Part shown: piece by piece, positions 1 through 7,787 of the stretch
Layout: every line of letters starts with the position of its first letter
Numbering within the stretch: position 1 is the stretch's first letter
Source of the DNA: Candolleomyces eurysporus
Taxonomy: Eukaryota > Basidiomycota > Agaricomycetes > Agaricales > Psathyrellaceae
Reading direction: 5' to 3'
DNA: 18,204 nt
NCBI GenBank assembly: GCA_027579435.1
Contig: JANBPK010001663.1
Coordinates: forward strand, 1 to 18,204
The notes under the pieces: model-generated
Told to the model about the DNA's origin: nothing
Database searches by the model: none
The model's input: the letters and a program-made list of their open reading frames with translations, nothing else
Program-made: the position numbers and the translations under genes

Positions 1-301
1 AATTTCCTCCATTGTGACTCCTTACATTATTGTGGCATGGAAATATTAAAACTTGAAATATAATCATATTTTTCATCATATGTTCTGCTTGAGCTTTGGA
101 AATTTTCGACAGCTACGAAGAGCAAAGGGCTTTGATATTTTCAAACATATTTTCCTGTCCCAAGGGGCGCGCAAAAAGCTGAAGAAATCCTGGGCATAAA
201 TTCAAAATATTATTGCTGTAAATATAAAAGAGATACATTATATATCTGCTCAAAATTTTCTCAATTTTTGCACCGGATGTATTATATCATGCACCCAGTG
301 A
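1..301. other. AT-rich stretch upstream of truncated NACHT-TPR copy; no gene seen
   Basis: This stretch is clearly richer in A and T than what follows. It has no open frame with coding character on either strand. The match to the second NACHT-TPR copy starts abruptly at base 301, which corresponds to base 10598. Nothing before it resembles the exons or the P-loop region that precede the same point in the full copy. It may be an inserted element or unrelated DNA brought next to a duplication breakpoint. I see no terminal repeats that would identify an element. Confidence 0.5.
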
Positions 302-2980
302 ATGGCAGTTGCTGTTCCAGAAACAGCACCTTTCGTACGAGCTGCTGCGACTGCCAACCCAGCCTTGAAGAACTTCCCGGTGCCCAGTACCTCAGTAGCC
401 ATGCAGATGCAACGTCTCGTCTATGGGCCGTTCAAATCAGCTGCGGGACGTGGGCCAATTCGATCGCTGGCAGGTCATCCATTCCTCGTCGTCATCGATG
501 GCCTGGACGAGTGCGAGGATAAAGACGAGGTCGAGGATCTTATCGACAGTTTTCTCGTCTTCTTCAACGAAAACCCGTTCATTCCCCTTCGAGTTTTAAT
601 CACGAGCAGGGTAGAGCAACACATTCGATCGCGCCTGAACGTTCCTGGGGTTCGACTGGACAACCTTGTGGATCACTGTTCGGATGACGATATTACCGCA
701 TTCCTCGATGTCCTGTTTCAGGATGCCAGGAGGCGGAACCCTGTTATCCAAGCATACGTGCAGGAACGAGGAGAATGGCCGACCCCTATCGAGAAGCGGA
801 AGCTGGTCGAACACATCGGCGGATCGTTCATTTTCGCATCGGCAGTGTTTAAATATATCATGGGGTCAAGCGCCACAAATAACCACTCAACCACCCCCAT
901 GGACCGGCTTCCTTTGGCCCTCAACATGAACCCTGGTCTCGATGGGCTCTACGCACAAACATTGGCGCGCTCCAAGCATCTCCCCCATTTCCTCAACATT
1001 ATCTCGACAATCGCTCTGCTCGAGGCACCACTTCCGACCTCGGGGATTGCAGAACTCCTTGGCATCCATACTTACGAGGTTGTTCACGTTCTGGTGAACC
1101 TGCAAGCCATCATTCAGGTTCCTGGGACAGATGATACACCTGTCACCCTCTGCCATACCTCCCTCCGCGACTTTCTGACCACTCAAAGCCGATCGGGCCG
1201 ATTTTTTGCACATCCACATCACCATGTCCGCCTCTTCCTCCGTACCACCGAGTGTGAGCTTGGGTTCCGTAAACGGCGACGGGAGGTTCTCATTGAGCCC
1301 AGCCAATGTACACCGGCCGTTGCTTATTCTCTCACATGTTCATTGAAGCATTTGGCCAGAGGGACAGGGTTGTTTCAGCAATCAGAGTCAGATTCCGCCA
1401 TTCGCTCGTACCGTGATGCCCTTGCACTTTACCCAGGCACCCCAGGGCTGGTCTTTGCACTGGCCCATGTAATTTGCAGTCGCGCTATGCACACGGGGTC
1501 TTTCGTGGACCTCGAGGAGGCCATTTCCCTACATCGACACGCACTCGTACTCGGACCATCGTCTCATTATTTGGGTCGCGCGGGGTCGCTCAACGGTCTT
1601 GGTAGTTCACTCATGCAGTGTTATTGGCGCACAGGAACCATGGCCAATCTAGAGGAGGCCATTTGCGTGCATCGAGAAGCGCTTGCGCTTTGGCCATTTC
1701 CCCATCCACATCGCCCGGATTCACTCAACACTCTGGGAACCGCGCTCTTGAGTCGCCATCGGCGCATAGGAAGCGCGTTTGACCTCGAGGAAGCCATTTC
1801 CCTGCACCGTGAAGCGCTCGAACTTCGACCATTGTCCCATCCAGATCGCTGTCTACCGCTCAGCAAGCTTGGCAATACTCTCTTGACTCGCTATCGGCAC
1901 ACAGGTGTGGTCAAAGACCTCGACGAGTCCATTTCCCTGTTTCAAATAGTGGTCGAGCTTCGACCATCCCCCCATCCGGGTCGCTCGTCCTCACTCGGCA
2001 ATCTTGGTGGCTCACTCCGGTATCGCTATCGGCACACAGGAATCATGGCTGATCTCGAGAATGCCATTTCCCTGTACCGTGAAGCCCTCGACGTTCAGCC
2101 GTCTTCCGATCCACAGCCCTGGGCGTTACTTAATGATCTCGGCAATGCACTTATGGATCGTTATCGTTGCACAGGATCAATGGCAGACCTCGGGGAGGTC
2201 ATTTCCCTGTACCGTCAAGCACTCAAACTCAAAGTTTGGTCGGCATCCCATCCAGAACGCTATTTGTCACTCAACAATCTCGGCGTCCCATTACTGAGTC
2301 GCTATTGGCACTCACGAATCATGGCTGACCTCGAGGAGGCCATTTCCTTGTACCGTGAAGCACTCCAACTTCGGCCACCGTCACATCTAGAACGCTGGCT
2401 GCCACCCAACAATCTTGGCGTTGCACTCCTGGATCGCTATCGTCGTACAGGAGTTATGGCTGACCTCAAGGAGGCCATTTCCCTGTTCTACGAAGCGCTC
2501 GAACTTCGACCATCTCCCCATCCAGATCGCTCGGTGTCGCTCAACAATCTCGGCAGCGCACTCCTGGCTCGCTATCGACGCACAAGAATCATGGCTGACC
2601 TTGAGAAGGCCATTTCCCTGTGCCGTCAAGCGCTTCAGCTTCGACCATCTCCTCATCGACATCGCTCATTCCCTCTCAACAATATTTCCCTGTGCCTTGA
2701 GACTATGTACAAAGACACCCACGCTCTACCCCACCTTCAAGAAGCGATAGCTCACTGCGAGGAACTTATTGACTTCCACTATCCCATTGGACACCAACAT
2801 CGGGTCACAATGCTGAACCGACTGGCTTCTCTACTCCAGAAGCTTCTTGATGCTACCGGGCGACAAGAAGATCGAGCTCGTATCGAAATGCTGAAGGAAG
2901 AGGCAAGTTCATTGTCAGCCTCCACATCCGCTACTATAGCAGCATCTCCAGGGATTGGTGTGACGAAGGAGGGCAGTTGA
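302..2980 (+). pseudogene. 5'-truncated NACHT-TPR paralogue, P-loop missing
   Basis: An open frame of 892 codons, collinear and very similar to the full NACHT-TPR gene at 9969-14195. It starts at a methionine that is internal in the full copy (the ATG at 10599). The first 172 residues of the full protein, including the Walker A motif, are therefore absent. Retained parts are a Walker B-like VVIDGLDE (about residues 63-70), the LITSR segment (99-103), the end of the NACHT/winged-helix region with CHTSLRDFL (284-292), then one degenerate and ten recognisable 45-residue TPR-like units (from about 401), and a short C-terminal tail. Without a P-loop it should not bind ATP as a NACHT normally does. 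ATGs at 277 and 289 lie upstream in another frame, which would hinder translation from 302. No stop or frameshift breaks the frame, so it is either young or still selected as a TPR protein. An upstream half beyond the window's left edge cannot be excluded. Confidence 0.7.
1502..2866 (+). repeat. TPR-like coding repeat array, 10 units of 135 bp
   Basis: In-frame units of 45 residues follow a pattern close to DLEEAISLYREALELRP, then S-x-HP-x-R, then LNNLGNALL-x-RYRRTG. The LEEAI and LG-x-AL positions recur at 135-bp spacing. One unit carries two extra residues (KVWSASHPER). Units 1-5 align one-to-one with units 1-5 of the longer array at 11796-14102. Unit 6 matches unit 7 there, unit 7 matches unit 8, and unit 9 matches unit 16. 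A more degenerate unit (SDSAIRSYRDALAL) precedes the array. Confidence 0.9.
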
Positions 2981-3680
2981 CACGTACAAACCTTTCTCGT
3001 TATTGTAAGAATTGTGTCACGAATACTTAGTTATTCATTGAATTTTTTCATCACCAAAATCTTCTCAAATTAACAGCAAACTTCGACCACATCACAGCCC
3101 TTACGTCGGCGTTGAAACTGTTTTAAGTAGGCTGATAATAATTTTCTCAGATAGGGTAGGTACGACAGACGGAGAGAGCGCACAAAGGTCCGAGGCGGAA
3201 AAGCATAAACAAGGAACACAACAGAGAGAAAGAGAGAGAGAGAGAGACGGAATGAAAGCAGAATACATGGAGAAGATAGCAATTGAGAAAGCGATGGAAT
3301 AAATTCAAACGCGCAGTCTTTACGGACAGAAAACAAAACACAAAAGTCTTAGGAAAAACTAAAGGAANCCCTCGAGGGAGCGAAAGGCGAAGCAGAAGTA
3401 TGAAAATGCATTTGGTTCGTAAGGGTAGTAACGAGACATTTTAGAAGGAAACACAAGTCGCAAAGAAAGAAGGAGAAAAGAGTCATCTCGGACGATCGCA
3501 GGTGAAGATGGCACATGGATCGCAAGGGAAACGGACGGACAACAGATCCAATCAGATATGTAGAGAGACAGCTGAAGGAAACAGAGGAAACGAGAAAACA
3601 CAGGACAAGAAGCTGGATGGTCAACACTCGATAGGGACCTAGCGATAGCCGGAAACGATAGAGAGTAGAGTGTGACGCTG
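2981..3680. other. Purine-rich 3' flank, conserved between the two NACHT-TPR copies; no gene
   Basis: No credible coding frame on either strand. The plus strand is strongly purine-rich from about 3150 onward. The sequence is clearly related to 14196-14845, for example the shared GAAGGAA, ACAAGTCGCAAAGAAA, ACGAGAAAAC and GGTCAA-x-ACTCGATAGGGA strings. It may be a long 3' untranslated region or simply a passenger in the duplication. The base at 3368 is an N. Confidence 0.7.
3223..3247 (+). repeat. (AG)n microsatellite
   Basis: A near-perfect AG dinucleotide tract with one A-rich interruption near its start. It lies inside the purine-rich 3' flank. The matching place in the second copy of the flank has no comparable tract, so it appears to have expanded in this copy or been lost in the other. 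Confidence 0.85.
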
Positions 3681-4269
3681 AGCCTATGGTCTCTTAAGGT
3701 TCTTCTCGTTCGCCGTCTTACCACTCTCGTCCTTCATGCACTACCTGTATAGTATCGCTGGGGCCTTGATTATTGTCGGATGAAGACACTATCTTCGAAT
3801 ATACGAATACATTGATATACTTGCTCAGCCAACGGCCGAGTCTGCACGACCAACATAGACAATATTAAGACTAAGGGCACATATAGTTGCAGGTAATGAT
3901 TAACACTACGTCTGAAATCAACGCATCCCGCTTCGGCTGCGGCTGGTGGATGGCTTAGCATTGCGTGTCCTATGAGCCGATAAACCAGGAAAGACAAGTC
4001 AGTAACGTCCCGGAACACCGAGAAGCACACTGGAAGAAAAGACTAGGCGGCCATCAGTAAACCTACAATTCGCTTCCCCGCTTTTGGAAGCGCTCTCACA
4101 CGCAAAAATGCACGGAAAAGCAATCGAAAAGCTGAAAAGTCGGAAGCTGGTAAGCTAAGGCTGATTTGGGCAAAAAGCTCTGCCAAATTTGGCGGGGGCC
4201 TAGCCCNAAAAAAGGTCAAAAGAGGCTAAAAGCTTTGAAGCGAATTGCCGGTTTCCTGATGGCCTACAC
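3681..4269. other. No gene seen; AAGCT-rich and repeat-like sequence in the right part
   Basis: I find no convincing open frame. The part from about 4060 to 4260 is unusual. It contains many AAGCT strings, a perfect 12-bp palindrome GCCAAATTTGGC at 4182-4193, and an N at 4207. It lies just beyond the last visible exon of the minus-strand gene that ends at 4270. It could be a degraded mobile element in that gene's 3' region. Confidence 0.4.
4090..4260. repeat. Low-complexity AAGCT-rich patch with 12-bp palindrome, possible element remnant
   Basis: The motif AAGCT or its near variants recurs many times within about 170 bases. The perfect palindrome GCCAAATTTGGC (4182-4193) sits next to a G/C-rich GGCGGGGGCC string. 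No protein-coding signature is present. Identification as an element remnant is inference from this local texture; whether it recurs in the genome cannot be seen from here. Confidence 0.3.
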
Positions 4270-4606
4270 TCACCGCTTTACATCTGGAACTACGTTAGGT
4301 ACCGGGGTGGCCTGCGTTCTACCACAATGAGAATAGTAAGTATCATGACCCAGACTAGAGACTGAGAACAATGCAGGCTTGCTCACGATTGGGGAACGGT
4401 GTTAGAAAACGGGACGCCTTCAGTGCTGCCGAAGGAGGGATAGTTAGCCAGGAGACAAAGGTCGAGCAGTCATGACAGGAGGAAGGGTTACTCACACTTG
4501 AGGGACAGTATTGAGAACTAGGACGTCTTTATTGCTATCGAAACAAAAAAAAAAGTCAGCAGGGGGACAAACTTAGAGCGGCCAAGGCAAGAAAAGTGTT
4601 CCTCAC
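4270..4606 (-). repeat. Tandemly repeated microexon-intron units
   Basis: On the minus strand, three small exons follow each other: 4534-4496 (39 nt), 4425-4387 (39 nt) and 4318-4274 (45 nt, or to the stop at 4270). The introns before them are 72, 70 and 68 nt. Each has a GTGAG donor and a canonical branch site (CTGAC, CTAAC, CTTAC). All junctions are phase 2. The first two exons match at 24 of 39 bases in my hand alignment, and both encode NTVPQ; the third encodes VPNVVPDV. This indicates duplication of an exon-intron unit of about 110 bp. Confidence 0.7.
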
Positions 4607-6452
4607 GTTTCTTGGACAACCTTAGGCGCTAAACCATAGCTGTAGCGAGATTCCAAATCCTTGATTTCGATCCGAAGGAGCTCCCGAATCATATAGAAGC
4701 GTTGGTTCGAAGCGGGAGTGCCAAAGAGAATTGGTTCGCTCCATTTCCCCAACTCCGGCAACGCGTCTCTGAGTTTCCATACAAACATTTCCAAATTCGC
4801 CTCAGGCCCCCCCGAGTCCGCCATTGGTCGAAGGTATCGGGTGGAATGTTCGCTTCCTGGGAGGGAAATATATCAGACATATATCCATCGCGATGACAAA
4901 AGGCTTACTCCGATGGCGCGTTCGCCTTTTCTTGCCCTCAGTGTTCCCGCCAGCGTTCGCTAGTGGAGTCGGTTCCGCCGCCTCTCCACCTCCTTCAGGT
5001 TGTCTTTCGCCGCCATCGCCGAAGAGATTAAACGATCTATCTCCCACCTCGAAATCAGAGGCCACGGAAGATGTTCTCGTTCGAGTGGCCCGATTCTCCC
5101 CATCCATCCACTTCTCGTCCTCTGAGGTTGAGCCCTGATCATAAGTTTCGTCCTCTCCATCTTCCTCTGCCACAGGCTCTAAGATCTGCCCTTCCGCTCC
5201 ATCGTTCTTCTCGTCCTCCGGATTCTCGTTCTCAGGATAGTCGAGCCAACCTACGGCTCGACCTTGAATGGTCTTGGTGTCTCTGCGAGTCTTGAAGCCG
5301 GCTTGCCGACCTGCGGATGTCCTGTTCCTGGAGATGGATCAGGTTGCAGCAATGGTGGAGGCGGTATCGGCGTTACTGCCGGTGGGGGTCTGACCGAAAG
5401 GAGTGGTGTCAGGGTCAGTTGAGGTAGCAGGTGTCGTCTCAGGAGCATTTGACCACAGGTTGAGGAGAGAACCGCGGGTTGGCAGTTCTTTTCGTCCTGG
5501 TTTCGACCGGTTGGGGGCTGTGGTTGGTGCTGATGGGGTTGGCTTTAGGTCAAGATCGAGAAACGCATAGATCTGTGTCTTGAAGAGCTCTGAGAGTTCA
5601 TCCTTGATCTCGAAGGAGCGGATAGAAATTCTGAATACCCAGAATTCGCCGACGGATACGATAGAAATGATGTATTTAGTCTCTGGCTCAGACAGGAAGA
5701 TAAGATCGGCCTGCTTGTCAGCACATTTGCGTCCCTCCATGAGGGCTACGAGGAGGAGATTGAAAAACCCTTTGGACGTCGCCATTCTTCGACTGACAGG
5801 TCGCTTGACTTCATCATGGAACAGGGTGACAAAGGCTCCAAGTTTGAGGAGGTGCCAGTTGAAGACCTCAGCGAGGTACGGAGCCAGATCGACCTCTCCG
5901 TCAAGCGGTAGTGGAACTGCGGAGTACAGGTGAGGGATCGTGGGTCTATCGTGGTGGAATCGGTCTGAGAGAGTACGTCGTCGCGGAGGCGCGCGTTTAT
6001 GACGTTCCTCAGGTGCTCAGGACGCGTAGAGTCCACCCCCCAACATTTTGCCGCTAGGAATATCCCAGTGAAGTCGGGGGTGCGCTCCTGCCTGTCCTTT
6101 GGTGTGAACGAGGCTATGGAGAAGTCGGGAGAGAGCGTATCCGTAGCAGGAGAGGAGGTAGCATTGAGTTGGGGAACAGATAGGGTTTGAGAAGAGAGGC
6201 CGACTTGGAGATCCTCCCATATCATGCCCCACGGGGCGTATGAATGGCTCTCGAGACGACGAACATTGTATCTTCTCGAATGGGCCAAGACGAAACCGAG
6301 TTGGTACTGGAAATGCCGCACGGGGGTTTGAGCAAGGTTGAAATCGCTGTAGGCGAGACGAGCGGACATGGGGCTACAAAGGCGAGAGTCTATTTCTCGA
6401 GCCCAAGTTCCACTCCAAATACATACAAGAAGAATTTCAGCAGCCAACCCAT
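4270..6452 (-). CDS. Multi-exon gene of unknown function with PD...E-x-K arrangement and 3' microexons
   Basis: I do not recognise a named family. Exons reconstructed by phase: 6452-6427 (first in-frame ATG; the frame stays open upstream to 6563, so an earlier exon is possible), 6373 to about 6045, about 5964-5377, 5310-4909, 4856-4607, 4534-4496, 4425-4387 and 4318-4270. Supported introns: 6374-6426, 5311-5376 (removes an in-frame TGA at 5339-5341), 4857-4908, 4535-4606, 4426-4495 and 4319-4386. The join between exons 2 and 3 is unresolved: the frame changes but no good donor is visible. Visible features are YAPWGMIWEDL, RTPDF, a later LFHDEVKRPVSRR, a hydrophobic YIISIVSVGEFWVF block, an acidic, glycine-rich stretch ending in basic GKKRRTRHR, and LGKWSEPILFGTP near the end. 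The PD...E-x-K order recalls PD-(D/E)XK nuclease-like folds, which is inference only. Residue choice and phase agreement make it a real gene; the exact ends are uncertain. Confidence 0.65.
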
Positions 6453-7258
6453 TGTTCGACAATTAGAGGTGTGGATCGAGATGGCTTTCCAAAGCTCGGA
6501 AGCAGTGATGGGACCTGGCAATGTCTGCAACGACCACGGTCGCTGACTAACGACACCGCCACCTCAAATCCTGTCCCGAGGCCTCTGGAGGAACAACGAC
6601 CTCAAATCTATGCCCCCAGAGCAATAAGCACCAGTCATAATAGCTACTCGAGCAAATTTAAATAGCTTAGATGACTATATGAATAAAAAGTCACTTGTAT
6701 TCTCCTATTTTCATGTTGGGGGACATAGTTCCACACACCCCGGTGCAATCAATCACCCAAAATTGGCAGGGGCACAGGCGCAGGCTTGGAATAGGGGCTT
6801 ATGACTTGCGGTACACATTCCGAGAGCTGCTCTGGACGTATCGCTCCAAGACGCGCTCAGTCAGTTTTTGTGGCGAAAATCTAGCTTTTGTTAAGAGGAA
6901 TTTCTGAAATTCAGCCTGGGTCGCGAGATGCAACCGTCAGCCACCTCTTAAACACACTCAATTTTGAATTCCTATTAACAGTTTATTCTTTCTACTCTAA
7001 AACTGCTATAAATGCATTTATCATTGCAGAATATGTGTTGTGGAGCTCATAAAGTGTACCGGACACAATCGCAGGTTATTTGAGCGGGAGGTAAATAGAG
7101 CCAAACAGACCGCAAGGTTCGCAGGGATTGCCAGGTCCCAGCAGTGACGACCCCTCGGAGACTGAGCGCGAACCGTGTGATGCCGGCACGCTTTGAGGCG
7201 AGTGACATCACGTGTTCACGTCATAAAGCGGTTCGACTTGCCTGGCGGTCTTGACCTC
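6453..7258. other. Intergenic region between divergent genes
   Basis: This lies between the minus-strand gene (first ATG at 6452) and the small plus-strand gene (ATG at 7259). The first hundred bases or so (to 6563) are open in frame with the minus-strand gene and read like coding sequence (LPGPITASELWKAI), so part of that gene's 5' end is probably here. The rest has several short A/T-rich runs, for example around 6660-6700 and 6960-7030, and no coding frame I trust. It presumably holds both promoters; I cannot point to specific sites. Confidence 0.5.
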
Positions 7259-7720
7259 ATGCCCTCTCAGCATCCCTCATCGAAACTCTCTAGCGCCGAG
7301 ATGTCCTTCCGACCACCATTACCACTGCCATCCGCCATGGTCCCTCCACCCCTATGGAACAGAGATCTATCAAAAGGACCTCGGGTTTGGCCAAGAATAT
7401 ATGCGATTCCGATGACCCTCGAAGTCATGGCGAGATTCTTGAAGAACTACGAGCCGGAAATGGGTCGATGCGGGCTCGAATGCATTGACAATTTCGAGAA
7501 ATGTATTGGGGGGTACCTGCCAGACGAAGTCAATAAACTCACATACGTCAGCGTTCCGGTCAAGGGTGACGAGCCTATGGTGCTGATTGGTATTGTTATT
7601 GGGAGTAATTTGAGCGAAGAGGACATGGAGCTAGCCAAGAGACCGGAACTCGTCGAGGAGGTTCAGGAACTGCTTGAAATAGACACTCCTGCGGCCTGGT
7701 ATCGCTTTGGTCGAGTATGA
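7259..7720 (+). CDS. Small hypothetical protein, 153 aa
   Basis: I do not recognise the family. The start is the first ATG of the open frame (MPSQHPSS); ATGs at 7301 (MSFRPP) and 7337 (MVPPPL) are alternatives. The N-terminal 40 residues are proline- and serine-rich. A compact mixed segment follows with IPMTLEVMARFL, a cysteine-containing CGLECIDNFEKCIGGY, and a hydrophobic strand-like MVLIGIVIG. An acidic helical part, EEDMELAKRPELVEEVQELL, comes next, and the end is AAWYRFGRV. No signal peptide or membrane segment is clear. The acidic amphipathic C-terminal half and sensible codon use make it look like a genuine short protein. A convincing intron follows 9 bases after the stop codon. The gene stands alone, divergent from the minus-strand gene to its left. 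Confidence 0.6.
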   Translation: MPSQHPSSKLSSAEMSFRPPLPLPSAMVPPPLWNRDLSKGPRVWPRIYAIPMTLEVMARFLKNYEPEMGRCGLECIDNFEKCIGGYLPDEVNKLTYVSVPVKGDEPMVLIGIVIGSNLSEEDMELAKRPELVEEVQELLEIDTPAAWYRFGRV

Positions 7721-7729
7721 TACCTTCAA

Positions 7730-7787
7730 GTGAGTCAAAGTCGTGTTCTTAACTTTGTCGATGCTCATGGCACTTGACTGGTGCTAG
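7730..7787 (+). other. Probable 3'-UTR intron of the small hypothetical gene
   Basis: The donor GTGAGT, a TTGAC branch-like site and the acceptor GTGCTAG delimit 58 bases, the usual intron size in this window. It begins 9 bases after the TGA stop at 7718-7720. An intron just after a stop codon supports transcription of this strand. Alternatively, a different donor inside the last codons (GTATGA at 7715) could use the same acceptor and change the C-terminus. Confidence 0.45.

Larger units (their letters stand above)
301..3680 (+). repeat. Segmental duplication, copy A (5'-truncated)
   Basis: This block matches 10598-14845 in the same orientation. The match covers the NACHT and TPR coding region and continues about 700 bases past the stop codon into non-coding sequence. 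It fades at about 3680, just after a shared GTAGAGTGTGACG string. Copy A is shorter mainly because it has seven fewer TPR-like units. Because the flank is included and I see no poly(A) tract at its 3' end, a DNA-level duplication is more likely than a retrocopy. Confidence 0.85.

Noticed and set aside
887..1306. Long open frames on the minus strand within the NACHT-TPR copies (also 10150-10593, 11181-11537 and several in the TPR arrays)
   Set aside because: They mirror the codon pattern of the plus-strand gene, recur at the same places in both copies, and encode no recognisable domain.
2004..2297. Plus-strand frames overlapping the TPR arrays in another phase (also 2415-2750 and 13153-13665)
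   Set aside because: They are periodic shadows of the 135-bp repeat, which is divisible by three and so keeps alternate frames open.
301..3680. Copy A as a retrotransposed, processed copy
   Set aside because: It is 5'-truncated, but no intron lies in the shared part to test. No poly(A) tract is seen at the 3' end, and the copied segment extends far past the stop codon.
3359..3724. Minus-strand open frames in the purine-rich flank
   Set aside because: They are rich in Ser, Leu and Phe as expected from the complement of purine-rich DNA, contain an N, and are not preserved in the second copy of the flank.
4603..4605. TGA at 4603-4605 as the definite end of the same gene
   Set aside because: It overlaps a GTGAGG donor of an excellent 72-nt intron leading to in-phase microexons. 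It remains possible as an alternative end when the intron is retained.
5339..5341. In-frame TGA as the end of the minus-strand unknown gene
   Set aside because: It falls inside a 66-nt intron (5311-5376) with GTAACG and GCAG ends and a CTGAT branch site. Coding character resumes in the same frame right after it.
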